Positions 9,642-18,965 of a stretch of DNA of 61,646 bases are shown piece by piece. The stretch's first letter is position 1. Every line of letters begins with the position of its first letter. The notes under the pieces were generated by a model that saw nothing but the letters and a program-made list of their open reading frames with translations, searched no databases and was not told where the DNA came from. Origin of the DNA: Candidatus Obscuribacterales bacterium (GTDB taxonomy: Bacteria; Cyanobacteriota; Vampirovibrionia; Obscuribacterales; Obscuribacteraceae); contig JAIERK010000111.1 in assembly GCA_019746975.1 (NCBI GenBank), positions 1-61,646 on the forward strand, given 5' to 3'. Both the position numbers and the translations under genes were made by a program.

Positions 9642-12600
9642 TTGACACCAATCGAAAGAGAGAGAGAAGTGACTGTACTCGAGCGGACAATTGTTTTTCC
9701 CACCGAAAGTTCACTGGGTGGGCTTTACCTTATTTATCAAGAAAGCGATCAAAGCAAATGGTGGGAGCGCCAGATAGGCGAAGCCTACGGCGAAGTGAGC
9801 GTGCCCTTTTCGGGCTACCTTCATCTGCTGGTTTCAGCCCACTGCGACATAGACAGTTTCGGGATGCTCAATCCGGGCGATCTGGCGTCTCTTGACTTTC
9901 GCCAACGTCCGGTTCTGGATGTCGAACTCTCGTACATTCAAGGCCTGACCGGTCTGCGTTATCTGACTCTTCCAAAGAGTCCAATCTCAGATCGTGGACT
10001 TTACTACATAAGTAATTTGGTAAACCTTCACACACTTGACCTGGGCGGCACAGCAATTACAGACGAGGGTCTGGAATTTCTAAAACAACTTCGAGGCTTG
10101 CGCAATCTTTATCTTGATGGAACCAACGTAACCGAGGTCGGCATCAACGAACTCATCCGCGCCCTCCCTCGATGTCACGTTATCTCACGAAAGCTACGCA
10201 CCATCAGATTTCCAGATGACCGATCAATAGGCACCGTCTGGATCGCAGAGTCCTCCGAAGGCGGGATGCGCGAGTGGAAGAATGTCGGCGAAGCGCGAGG
10301 TATGGTGCAAGTATCGAGGCGAGATTTCGTCCGGCTCGAACTCGCCGAAGACAGCCCGTTTTCGTATCTGGCCCAGTTGAAGCCCGACGATATCCAGTCG
10401 CTCGATTTCATTGGCGAAGAGATTAGCGATGCCGACTGGCTAGCGCTCAGCCACTTGAGCGGTCTCAGAGAATTGCGATTGGGTGGACTCAATCTGCCGC
10501 AGTATTCGTTCAAAGAGCTTTACCGCTTCCCGCATCTTCGAAATCTTCAGCTTACTGCATGTGATATCGAAAATGGCGCCCTGGAAGACTTATCGGTGTT
10601 GGTCACACTGCGGGACGTTCGCATTTCGCATTGCCGCTTTTCTGGTATCGGTGCAGGACTGGGCAGCTTGAGCAGGATCAGTAGTTTAAAAAGCCTTCTG
10701 CTGGAAGGTAATGGTATCACCGATGATGCGCTGTTGGAATTCAATACCGACAGCGGACTACAAGAACTGTATATAGTTTTCGCCGATGTGTCAGATCGAG
10801 GACTCTCGTGCCTGAGATACTTCCCTGATCTGAGCAGTCTTGTGCTGCGCATCGACGGCATTACCGAAATTGGACTGTCTCATCTGCGTCAACTCAGCAG
10901 GCTCGAACGGCTGGTCATTCGGGCCGAAGAAATTGGTGACGACTGCCTGATTTATGTCTCGAAACTATCCAATCTGCGAGATCTAACGCTTCGCACATTG
11001 ATGATTAGAGGGGACAGCACCACACTCTTGAGCGACCTTCAAAATCTCGATAAGCTCAGCCTTGGTGCTGTTATGGTAGAGCCGGATCCGGAGTTCGCCG
11101 ACCACAAGAAGAGAATCAAATTCTCAGTTCGCGATCTCCCATTTCTGAAAGAACTTTCCATAAGATACGAAGGTGAGTATCTAGAGTTCGATAACTTACC
11201 TTCACTCACAAAACTCGACATATCCAACATTACCTGTCGCGACGACGAGCTTCACGGACTGCGCAATCTCACGAGCCTCGAATCAATCAGCATCAAGTGC
11301 AGTGAAGAACTCAGCGACAAGACCATCGAGTCAATGGCGCCGTTGAAGAATTTGATCGAATTGGACGTCAGCATGAGTGGTGTCACGGACGATGGCATCG
11401 CGCACATCAAGAATCTTCCGAGAGTTAGCTTCCTCGGCATGGCTGGTGGGAGATTAACGAACAAGGCTCTCGAACACATTAGTGACCTGACGGAGCTCAG
11501 ATACGTAGAGTTTCCTCAAAGCTTGAAAGATGATGATCTGAAAAACGTTCAAAATCTGACCAAGCTCCGCAACCTGAGACTCGGTAAAGTTAGCGACGAC
11601 GGCATGGCTTTCGCAGCCAAACTGTCGTCCGTAAGAGCTCTGGATTTCTCCAGATCGAAGGTGACGGACAGAACTCTATTGATTTTGTCTAGTTTCTCGA
11701 AATTGAAAGAGTTGAATCTGAGCGGTACTCAAATCACAGATCTAGGTTTAACTCATATTGGTAAACTCAATCGACTTCAAATGCTTAACCTCTCTAATAC
11801 AGAGGTTAGCGACATTGGATTAGCTTCTATCAGTAATCTCACCAATCTCAAATCGATCGACTTGGAAAACTGCATTCGGTTTCAGGACGCTGGACTCGTT
11901 TGTCTGCGCCTGCTCTCATCGTTGCGGTGGCTAAACCTCAATAATAGTAGAGTCGGCGACATCGGTCTCACTCATTTAAGAGGGCTGAAAACACTTAGAG
12001 CATTGCGTCTCGGATCGACGCTCGTTACTGACAATGGCGCTGGGCATCTCTATGGTTTGATTGGATTGGAAGTTCTGGATCTCTCTTGCACGGACATCAC
12101 TAGCAAAGGAGTTGAGTCCCTGTCAGAACTCGTACAACTGCATGAGTTAAACCTGGAAGGTACCTTAATAGACGACGACGCTATTTTGTTTCTGAAAAAA
12201 CTGACTCGACTGAGACACTTGAATCTCAACGGAACCGGCGTAACAGCGGAGATTCTTCCGCTACTCGCCACCCTGCCGCTCCTCGAACATTTAAGTATGA
12301 TAGGCACAGGAGTGCGATATCTCGATCTCATCGCGCTCAAACGGATGCCGAATCTTTCTCGCGTCGCGATCTCCGATACCAATGTTACCGACGAAGAGAT
12401 GGACATGGTTATAGGCGCCATGCCGTATTGCGAAATAGACGTCATCAACATCCCCTCGTCGGAGGCAATCTCGGTCGCGGTATCAGAACGTTTTCTACAA
12501 GAATCTGAAGGCGACCACAGTGTCGAAGAAGTGACGGAAATAGTCGAGGAGCCGTCTCAAAGTTCGGCTCACGATGATAATGAAGTTGTCGACATTGATG

Positions 12601-12791
12601 CAAAAGAAGTAGCCGACCATCATGATTCGGAACGTCAACCGCTCGAAGTGGAATTCCGAGAGGCAGACGCCGACAACGATATCGACGAGGACGTCGAAGA
12701 AGATGATCAATCCAGCCCGTCATCAAAAACTTCAGAAGAGGAAATCGAGACAACTGAAGAAGTGCAAGATGAATTCGCACCGTTAGAGTAA
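9642..12791 (+). CDS. Giant leucine-rich-repeat protein with acidic tail
   Basis: A 1049-residue protein with no signal peptide or membrane segment. Two copies of a module of about 95 residues open it (residues 16-110 and 186-280), each with R-T-I-x-F-P, W, G-E-A-x-G, a D-[LI]-x-S-L-D-F strand and an LxGLRxL start. The rest, to about residue 930, is some 25-30 leucine-rich repeats of the bacterial type LxxLxxLxLxxTxITDxGLxxL. The last 110 residues are very acidic (Glu/Asp-rich) and probably disordered. Such proteins bind other proteins; the partner is unknown. The start is uncertain: TTG at 9642 gives the longest frame, and GTG at 9669 lies just after a purine-rich GAGAGAGAGAA. It follows the permease by 39 bp. 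Confidence 0.85.
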   Translation: MTPIEREREVTVLERTIVFPTESSLGGLYLIYQESDQSKWWERQIGEAYGEVSVPFSGYLHLLVSAHCDIDSFGMLNPGDLASLDFRQRPVLDVELSYIQGLTGLRYLTLPKSPISDRGLYYISNLVNLHTLDLGGTAITDEGLEFLKQLRGLRNLYLDGTNVTEVGINELIRALPRCHVISRKLRTIRFPDDRSIGTVWIAESSEGGMREWKNVGEARGMVQVSRRDFVRLELAEDSPFSYLAQLKPDDIQSLDFIGEEISDADWLALSHLSGLRELRLGGLNLPQYSFKELYRFPHLRNLQLTACDIENGALEDLSVLVTLRDVRISHCRFSGIGAGLGSLSRISSLKSLLLEGNGITDDALLEFNTDSGLQELYIVFADVSDRGLSCLRYFPDLSSLVLRIDGITEIGLSHLRQLSRLERLVIRAEEIGDDCLIYVSKLSNLRDLTLRTLMIRGDSTTLLSDLQNLDKLSLGAVMVEPDPEFADHKKRIKFSVRDLPFLKELSIRYEGEYLEFDNLPSLTKLDISNITCRDDELHGLRNLTSLESISIKCSEELSDKTIESMAPLKNLIELDVSMSGVTDDGIAHIKNLPRVSFLGMAGGRLTNKALEHISDLTELRYVEFPQSLKDDDLKNVQNLTKLRNLRLGKVSDDGMAFAAKLSSVRALDFSRSKVTDRTLLILSSFSKLKELNLSGTQITDLGLTHIGKLNRLQMLNLSNTEVSDIGLASISNLTNLKSIDLENCIRFQDAGLVCLRLLSSLRWLNLNNSRVGDIGLTHLRGLKTLRALRLGSTLVTDNGAGHLYGLIGLEVLDLSCTDITSKGVESLSELVQLHELNLEGTLIDDDAILFLKKLTRLRHLNLNGTGVTAEILPLLATLPLLEHLSMIGTGVRYLDLIALKRMPNLSRVAISDTNVTDEEMDMVIGAMPYCEIDVINIPSSEAISVAVSERFLQESEGDHSVEEVTEIVEEPSQSSAHDDNEVVDIDAKEVADHHDSERQPLEVEFREADADNDIDEDVEEDDQSSPSSKTSEEEIETTEEVQDEFAPLE

Positions 12792-12879
12792 ACCTTCGGA
12801 CAACATCAAACAAGTTCAGAAGTGCCTGAAAGTCCGCTTCTACTGTTACTCAGCTTCCTCTACCTCGCCGGTGTTATCA

Positions 12880-13494
12880 ATGAAAACGGTAATTTCTCTA
12901 CGCAACGAACAAACCAGACAACTGCCGGAAGAACTCCGTAATGACGACGTGCGCTACACGGACACCCTGGTCGAATTTTTCCTCAATCAGTTCACAGCTG
13001 AGGGTGAAGTGGTATTTGATCCGTTCATGGGTTTTGGAACCACACTGGTGGTCGCAGAACGCATGGATAGAGTGGGCTTTGGTGTAGAGTTCGACGAAAA
13101 AAGATGGAAATACTCGCAGTCGCTACTGAAGCACCCAGAACGAGCCCTTAATGGCGACTCGACGAAGCTCTCTCAAATAGAGCTCCCTCAGATCGATTTT
13201 TCAATTACATCGCCGCCATACATGGGAAAGCATCACAAGGAGAATCCCTTCACCGCCTACACCACAGACGGGAATGGCTATCAGGACTACCTCCTTCAAA
13301 TGCAAGATCTCTATCTACAACTTAGTCACAAGCTAAAACCTTCGGCCCTCGTAGTCGTGGAGGTCTCGAATCTAAAGCACGAAGGCGAAGGCATCACCAC
13401 ACTCGCCTGGGACATCGCTAGCTGTCTCAGTACGTTAGCGCCTGCGCCTCCGGACGATAAAGCTCCATCCAGAGAACCGACTCGGGTTCCGTAG
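12880..13494 (+). CDS. DNA N4-cytosine/N6-adenine methyltransferase, probably 3'-truncated
   Basis: A 204-residue protein with methyltransferase motif I, DPFMGFGTTLVVAERM (SAM binding), followed by the catalytic motif IV TSPPYMGKHH. The SPPY form is commonest in N4-cytosine enzymes, but adenine specificity cannot be excluded. The sequence is family-like up to EVSNLKHEGEGITTLAWDIA; the last 25 residues are Pro-rich and lie antisense to the end of the converging gene at 13427. The last strands of the fold seem missing, so the gene is probably broken by a rearrangement near 13425. No restriction nuclease is adjacent. ATG at 12880 is chosen; an in-frame GTG lies at 12871. Confidence 0.75.
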   Translation: MKTVISLRNEQTRQLPEELRNDDVRYTDTLVEFFLNQFTAEGEVVFDPFMGFGTTLVVAERMDRVGFGVEFDEKRWKYSQSLLKHPERALNGDSTKLSQIELPQIDFSITSPPYMGKHHKENPFTAYTTDGNGYQDYLLQMQDLYLQLSHKLKPSALVVVEVSNLKHEGEGITTLAWDIASCLSTLAPAPPDDKAPSREPTRVP

Positions 13495-13882
13495 CATCAA
13501 GAACGGCAAGGCGAACACCTGGTGCCTCAAAAAAGGCTTCGCTCAATTCACCGCGGGCGGTTGCAGATAAAGGTCCGAAAATTGAGCGAGCCTCCTCAAG
13601 ATTGCGCGGCATGTATCGAGGATCTTCGAGGTCGCGAGACACCCAGATTTTGGATATGAATGGTTGCTCCTCGATTACTGTGATGCGAATGCAACCTTCC
13701 TGAAATGCGTAAGACCAACCATTCGCCATTTCCGTTTCTCTGGACGGACCGAGCTTTTTCTTTGCCTCATCAATTGAAGTCTTACCGGGCACCAGTCCCA
13801 TCCATCCGTCGGCAGGATGCCAGTGCTGACGGTAATTCGAATTGCCGATGCTTCCCGAGCTGTTGATTTCGTGATTCGTCAT
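13427..13882 (-). CDS. Unknown 151-residue protein
   Basis: A small soluble protein with no signal peptide or membrane segment. It contains DGWMGLVPGKTSIDEAKKKL, a pattern reminiscent of small proteins that read G-x-x-x-G-x-[ST]-x-x-x-[AV]-x-x-x-L-G, followed by predicted strands (CIRITVIEEQPFISKIWVS). Its 3' end overlaps the methyltransferase frame by 68 bp tail to tail, which suggests that one of the two genes was recently truncated or joined here. It sits just downstream of the HExxH protein on the same strand (37 bp gap), so the two may be co-transcribed. The family is not recognised. Confidence 0.65.
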   Translation of the reverse strand: MTNHEINSSGSIGNSNYRQHWHPADGWMGLVPGKTSIDEAKKKLGPSRETEMANGWSYAFQEGCIRITVIEEQPFISKIWVSRDLEDPRYMPRNLEEARSIFGPLSATARGELSEAFFEAPGVRLAVLDATEPESVLWMELYRPEAQALTY

Positions 13883-13919
13883 TTGTATGCTGCTACTTGC
13901 CCTTCTCAGTCAGTTCATA

Positions 13920-15287
13920 TTACTTCTTTTCCGCTTGCTTGGCTTTTTGTTTTTCTTTCTCAGCAGCCCTCGCTTTTACTTTGGCTTCGAACTCCTGTAC
14001 GGTCTTTGCATTCTCTCCGCTGTTTTTGGCGAGAGTACCATCAGGCATCCGGATGAAGTTAGAACGAGCCTGCCCATCAACACCTCGATACTTGTCGATC
14101 TCCTCTTGATCGTGAATCTTAACGGCATCATACAATTTTGGACTTTCCGTCAAAAGCTCCGCCCTTGTCTCATCGTTGAGCCGATACTTCATGCCGCCTT
14201 CAGCAAACATCTCGACTGGATTTACAAAGTACCAGGTTGACGGTCGAACCAGGGCGAGGTCCTGAATTGCATCGCGAGTAAACTGCTGCGCATCCTTGAC
14301 CTTATCAACTTCCTTACCCTTGTCATTTACCAATTCCCCGCCACTATGACAGGCGCACCATTTAATCGGATCCTTGCAATTGTCCTGTTCTCGTCGATAG
14401 AGATCGTCTTTTTTCCCTTTGAAAATCCATTTCGTTTCATGCGTTTTCGGATCCTCGCAAGGCAACCATCCAATCATTCTGGCGAACCGATCTTTCACGT
14501 CATACTTATCCCAACCCATGTTGTGTTGGGCATTATGAAAAATCTCGTGCTGAGTGAGAGCCTCGATACTGTTCAGATAATTCTTGCCTGATCGCTTCGC
14601 GTCAGCCTCAGTAATAGGCTTGTTATTGGTACCATTCGGATCGAAATAGATCGCAGGTCGTTTATCCTTATCTTCGCGAATGAAGTAGGCAAGCGCAGGA
14701 TCATTCTTGTAATAGGTTTCGGTCAGGAAGTAGAATTTTAGTCCCTTACTCCCGTCCTTGTTTAAGTGACTTGGTTGGGCTTTGTTGAGCGCAGCCTCGA
14801 TACCATAGAGTTCCGCCAATCGGGGCGCTCTGGCCTTCACCATGGGTCCCCGCTCCCACGTGCAGTCAGGCTTCTCAATCCACTGTTTGATTACGTCTTC
14901 GCCGGCAGTGCTGAACTCTACTTTTAAATTGGTCTCAAGATCTTTCTGTTTTTCTTCAACGAGCTTGGCAAGTTCCTTCTCCGCATCATCCAATCCCTTT
15001 TGGGTAGCATCTGTCTTGAACAGCTCCTTATCGGAACCATTCACTTTTAACGAGAAAACATACTTGCCATTACTGGTGGTGACATCAAGCGCATGTTTTT
15101 TTCCAAACTCAGCACTCGGGTCGGGAGTTGGCCCTTTGCCTTTGTCTTTTTCTTTTTCCTCTTTCGCCTCTCCTGGTCGAAGATTGCATAGAAGTCCGTC
15201 CTCCTGAAGTTTTCCCAAGTGAGGCTCATCTTTTGTCGCAGTACATATCTTCTGGGATTCCGAAATTCGCGTGATAGTCTCAAGCAT
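13920..15287 (-). CDS. Putative zinc metallopeptidase (HExxH), no signal peptide
   Basis: A 455-residue hydrophilic protein. Residues 246-256 read QHEIFHNAQHN, a zinc-binding HExxH motif (H247, E248, H251). About 110 residues later comes PVEMFAEGG (358-366), whose glutamates E359 or E363 could be the third zinc ligand, as in E-x-[FA]-A-E segments of anthrax lethal-factor-like and related zincins. The N-terminal third is Lys/Glu-rich, with a low-complexity stretch at 41-60, and the C-terminus is a charged Lys/Ala/Glu helix. There is no Sec signal or membrane segment, so it acts in the cytosol or leaves by a non-Sec route. A G-rich stretch (GGGTGGGGTGG) precedes the ATG. Peptidase activity is inferred from the motif only. 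Confidence 0.75.
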   Translation of the reverse strand: MLETITRISESQKICTATKDEPHLGKLQEDGLLCNLRPGEAKEEKEKDKGKGPTPDPSAEFGKKHALDVTTSNGKYVFSLKVNGSDKELFKTDATQKGLDDAEKELAKLVEEKQKDLETNLKVEFSTAGEDVIKQWIEKPDCTWERGPMVKARAPRLAELYGIEAALNKAQPSHLNKDGSKGLKFYFLTETYYKNDPALAYFIREDKDKRPAIYFDPNGTNNKPITEADAKRSGKNYLNSIEALTQHEIFHNAQHNMGWDKYDVKDRFARMIGWLPCEDPKTHETKWIFKGKKDDLYRREQDNCKDPIKWCACHSGGELVNDKGKEVDKVKDAQQFTRDAIQDLALVRPSTWYFVNPVEMFAEGGMKYRLNDETRAELLTESPKLYDAVKIHDQEEIDKYRGVDGQARSNFIRMPDGTLAKNSGENAKTVQEFEAKVKARAAEKEKQKAKQAEKK

Positions 15288-15454
15288 AGTGCCACCCCAC
15301 CCCTACTATGACGCACCCAATGCCAACGTTGCCAGCATCATATTATTAAGGACATGAACACTGGTCGATATGCAGTTGTCTATTTACGTGGTGTATCTAC
15401 GAAAACTCTGCGAGTCAGCACAGTATTGATTACACAAAACTCATCGAAGTCGCT

Positions 15455-17866
15455 CTATCTGTGCTTTTTGATGTGCGACTTCAATCCATCATAATCACGC
15501 TGCCACTCTTTGATTTTCAGTGCGATATCAGAGTCGGATTGTTTGGCGGTAGCAATCGAATCTTTGAATGTGGCATCGGCTTGAGCTCGCTCACCCATCT
15601 CGGCATAGCAAAAAGCGATGTTGCGCTGAACTGAGGCGATTTGCAATGGCTTGTTCTGCTTCTTTCTAATTTCGAGTGCTTTATCGAATTCAGTCAAGGC
15701 TTTGTTGTAGTCAGACCTAATGAAAAACATGATGCCAATACGTTGAAAACTCTGAGCCAAAGCCGGGTGTGTACGACTCTTCAAATTAGTGATGCGCAAC
15801 TGCATCGCGCGATAGTACAGGTTTTCAGCTTCAGTGAAATATTTCGAGCCGTTGCCTCTGGCGTGTCCACCTAAGAGGACATAGGCATCGGCAAGTTGGT
15901 CAAGACGGAGTGCCACATCGAGTTGCCTCACCGAGGGATCGGTCTCAGCGATCGAGACAGCCTGTTTCATGTGCACCTGAGAGGATGCAAAATTCCCATC
16001 TCTTGCATCTAGCAAACCAAGCCGAGCCAATGCACGCATCGTCTCGGTGCCGACATCTTTTTGAGTCTGGAAATACTTGAGAGCTGCGTTCAAAAGCTTT
16101 CTGGCCTGATCGTCGTCGGCATCCGAATTCGAAGTCATCAACACAGCAGCGCGAACCTGATAGGCTTTGGCTTGCATAATAGAGGTCGGCGGTCCATATT
16201 TGCCGTCAACCTTTGCCTCATGCTCGAGTTGACGTACAAACGCCTCGGCCTCTGTCGGTTCACCTGCTCCGATGCAAGCATTGACCATATAGTGCAATGC
16301 TTCGGCTATCTTGTCTTTCGACGCTCCCTCCTTTTGTCCAATCAGAATCGCGTCGTTCAATATGTCCTGCGCTTCGTCGTAGTCGCCCAGCTCATACTCG
16401 TAGATGCCTTCTTCCAACTTATTGGTGAATGGGTCGGCAGACTTAGGTGGACCTTCCGGAGTGGTCACATCAGTTCCAGTTGCGGTGGCAGTCGGACTCT
16501 TGTTCGACTCACCTTGTTTGTTCAAGTTAAGAGGTACGACGATAACAAGCAAAAGTAACACCCCGAGCGCGACAAGCGCCTTCTTGTCCTGGAAAATCGA
16601 ACTTGAGCTACGCGGCTGAGTATCTAAAGCACCACCTGGTGCACTGGTATCATCAACAGTGCCCATCGAGTGCGGTGGAGACGCGGTCTGAGCCGTTAAG
16701 GGCGCTAAAGGCGGCTTGCCAGGCTCAGGATCAGTGGATTCAAGCGCTCCAATCGATGCTTGACTGAGGGGCGCACCAGCACCGGTGGCAGTGCCTGCAA
16801 TCGGCAAAGCCGCAGACGAGACATCTTGAGAGACAGCCGGAACGGTCATTGTATTCTGACCTGGATACAAACCGGTTGAGATGACACCAGCAACAGTGCC
16901 CAGCGCCTCGCGAAGCTCGCCCATGGATTGATAGCGGGCGAGCGGGTCTTTGTTGAGACTTTTGAGTACGACGGCCTCGAGCTCCGGCGGTACATTCGCC
17001 TCGGGTGCAACTTCGTTGAGAGATGGAGCCGGCTCGTTAACGTGCTTATACAGGCATTCGACTAAATCCTGACCGAAAAAGGCTGGTTGACCAGTCAACG
17101 TGCGGAACATGACGCAGCCAAGCGAATATATATCCGATCTGGCATCAAGTGACTTACCACGGCATTGCTCGGGACTCATATATAAGGGGCTTCCGAAAAC
17201 CTCCCCAGTGCGAGTCAACTGAGAAGAATTTTCGTTCTCTTCCGAGACAACTTTCGCAATACCGAAGTCAAGTATTTTGACGACGTCGATTTGATCCTCG
17301 AATTCGGTCAGCATAATATTGCTGGGCTTGATATCTCGGTGAATCACGCCATTTTTGTGCGCATGAGCAAGAGCGGAGCAAACCTGCATAAAGATATTGA
17401 CAGTTCGTTGCCAGGGAACAATCGGGTTCTGCTCGAGTAGTTCACCAAGAGTCTGTCCTTCAAGATAGTCCGTAACCAGGTACGGTTGTCCTTGAGTCGA
17501 GATCCCAAAATCAAATACGGTAAGAATGTTGGGGTGGTTCAAGCAACTCAGAGCTTCGGCTTCCTTCTTGAAGCGCATGATAGTGCCCGCATCCGGCAAC
17601 ATGTTGGGGTGTAGCATCTTCACGGCAACGACACGTTTCATCAACGTGTGCCTGGCTTTATAAACCAGACCCATAGCGCCCCCACCGATCACGGCAAGAA
17701 TCTCATATTTGTCCCCGATAGTGCTTCCTATGGAGTTTTCCATAGTTAAGGGCGTCAAAGTCGTGCCGTCGTTCGGGCACGAGACCTCGTCGCCAAAAAA
17801 CTCCTGCTTACAAGCTATACAGAGCTTTCTCTTTGGGGCTGTTTCGTCCAGATTGCTCGCGACCAA
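15455..17866 (-). CDS. Ser/Thr protein kinase with zinc ribbon, membrane anchor and TPRs
   Basis: An 803-residue Hanks-type kinase. It starts with a zinc ribbon (C16, C19, C30 in CIACKQEF and SCPNDGTTL). The kinase domain (about 54-325) has the glycine loop IGGGAMGLVYKA, K83 in VAVKML, the catalytic HRDIKPSNIML (D178) and DFGIA (D200), so it should be active. A Pro/Ser/Thr-rich linker leads to one membrane helix (about 428-447). The extracytoplasmic part (about 485-790) is made of TPR-like helical repeats and could sense or scaffold partners. The TTG start at 17866 is supported by AGAGGAG 7 bases upstream. Its substrates are unknown. Confidence 0.92.
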   Translation of the reverse strand: MVASNLDETAPKRKLCIACKQEFFGDEVSCPNDGTTLTPLTMENSIGSTIGDKYEILAVIGGGAMGLVYKARHTLMKRVVAVKMLHPNMLPDAGTIMRFKKEAEALSCLNHPNILTVFDFGISTQGQPYLVTDYLEGQTLGELLEQNPIVPWQRTVNIFMQVCSALAHAHKNGVIHRDIKPSNIMLTEFEDQIDVVKILDFGIAKVVSEENENSSQLTRTGEVFGSPLYMSPEQCRGKSLDARSDIYSLGCVMFRTLTGQPAFFGQDLVECLYKHVNEPAPSLNEVAPEANVPPELEAVVLKSLNKDPLARYQSMGELREALGTVAGVISTGLYPGQNTMTVPAVSQDVSSAALPIAGTATGAGAPLSQASIGALESTDPEPGKPPLAPLTAQTASPPHSMGTVDDTSAPGGALDTQPRSSSSIFQDKKALVALGVLLLLVIVVPLNLNKQGESNKSPTATATGTDVTTPEGPPKSADPFTNKLEEGIYEYELGDYDEAQDILNDAILIGQKEGASKDKIAEALHYMVNACIGAGEPTEAEAFVRQLEHEAKVDGKYGPPTSIMQAKAYQVRAAVLMTSNSDADDDQARKLLNAALKYFQTQKDVGTETMRALARLGLLDARDGNFASSQVHMKQAVSIAETDPSVRQLDVALRLDQLADAYVLLGGHARGNGSKYFTEAENLYYRAMQLRITNLKSRTHPALAQSFQRIGIMFFIRSDYNKALTEFDKALEIRKKQNKPLQIASVQRNIAFCYAEMGERAQADATFKDSIATAKQSDSDIALKIKEWQRDYDGLKSHIKKHR

Positions 17867-18089
17867 GAACTGTCTCCTCTTTCATCCATATTGTAAAACA
17901 GTCTCAGCCAGATCAACGAACCGACTGCAGACCCGTTACATGTCAAAGGTGCAGAAAATCGAAATTTTGCCCCTCTGTCGGTTAGTTGTTAGTCATCTGA
18001 CGATGTGATGAAAAGAGTTCCGACGGAACAGATTTCTGCAATCTTTTCATTTGTCCAAAGCATTTTTCGCCCTTCTCGTATTTCATAAG

Positions 18090-18203
18090 CGCTAACTTTT
18101 GACACACTTTGGCAAAATCAATCGCATTCGACAAGCGTCCGCAAAGCCATGCCCAACAATGGTTTACACAGGCTCCAGAGTGTTCACCGATATCGGTAAA
18201 CAC
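18090..18203 (-). repeat. Dispersed 38-codon element, copy A
   Basis: Read on the minus strand this block begins with a 24-base near-palindrome and aligns without gaps to 56260-56373 over 114 bases (82 matches by hand count). Both copies keep one frame open; 21 of 38 residues agree, notably VFTDIG, WLCG and IDFAK followed by one residue and Cys. The family is unknown. It could be a small gene, a decayed domain or a repeat. Confidence 0.75.
18180..18203. promoter_or_regulatory. 24-bp near-perfect palindrome, copy A
   Basis: On the plus strand the left arm GTGTTCACCGAT and the right arm ATCGGTAAACAC are reverse complements except at one position. The same palindrome is perfect at 56260-56283. 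It may be an operator, a recombination site or the head of the dispersed element. Confidence 0.6.
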
Positions 18204-18389
18204 TCTCAATAGAAGATCTGACAGTCGTCAGCCACGAGAATTTGCCGCCTCAGCAGCGCTTAAATTCGAACAGGCACCACATATAGTAGCAATAGGCTTA
18301 GTCATACATTGCAGCCGTTACTGCAAAAAAAACAATAGGCGAAGACTAGTGCAGTACCAAGCCTCATCTTAATGATGACCATATTGAGC

Positions 18390-18965
18390 TCAGCGCCAGA
18401 CAATGGATTGCAACACAACGTCGAACATCGGTCTATACTTCAACCATGCTTCGTCATCCGGAACCTGCAAGAACAACTCTTCGACAATTTTTCCTTCGGA
18501 TCCAGCCTGATAAGTTATACCTGCATGCCGCCTCCGATTTCTCAATCTTCCTTCGACGTATAAAACCATTCTGGCTGCGATGGGCTTCACACCTATCGAT
18601 TCTAGATTGAAAACAGGGCCGTCGATACTTTCTGGTGGATGCGGATTCGTGTACTGATTATCACCAATGGTGGCAACGCCCATAGCAGTCCGCAATGCGA
18701 GAATCTCTTCCGCGGTCAATTCATCCCTCTCGCCCTGCTTCATCAAGAAAGATAAGACTTTGCGAGAGGCTTCGTCGAGCGGAACACCTCTGTATGAGAC
18801 TATAATCTCGACGCCTTGCCAATCATCGGGCGCGAAGATTTTCTCCCACCGGACACCCAGACCGGCACCCGCTCTCTGTTCACTCCACTTGTCCGGCAGA
18901 ATAAACTGCTTAATTGCGCCAATGTTTTCCAGCTTCATAACGATAGTAATTCTATGCTGACACAT
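18390..18965 (-). CDS. Unknown 191-residue protein
   Basis: A soluble protein with no signal peptide, membrane segment or recognisable catalytic motif. Features seen are WEKIFAPDDWQGVEI, VSYRGVPLDEASRK, an acidic helix with ELTAEEILALR, and a C-terminus rich in strands. The ATG at 18965 gives the longest frame, but AGG directly abuts it; MKLENIGAIK at 18938 is an equally likely start. No close partner gene is obvious: the kinase downstream is 520 bp away and the next gene upstream ends at 19150, after a strong hairpin. The frame and composition look coding. The function is unknown. Confidence 0.65.
   Translation of the reverse strand: MCQHRITIVMKLENIGAIKQFILPDKWSEQRAGAGLGVRWEKIFAPDDWQGVEIIVSYRGVPLDEASRKVLSFLMKQGERDELTAEEILALRTAMGVATIGDNQYTNPHPPESIDGPVFNLESIGVKPIAARMVLYVEGRLRNRRRHAGITYQAGSEGKIVEELFLQVPDDEAWLKYRPMFDVVLQSIVWR

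Larger units (their letters stand above)
17867..18389. other. Intergenic region carrying dispersed element copy A
   Basis: Between the kinase start and the next minus-strand gene. The notable content is the 38-codon element at 18090-18203 with its 24-bp near-palindrome. A minus-strand frame (17982-18209, TTG start, 75 residues) covers the element but has no ribosome-binding site. No terminator is visible. Confidence 0.5.
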
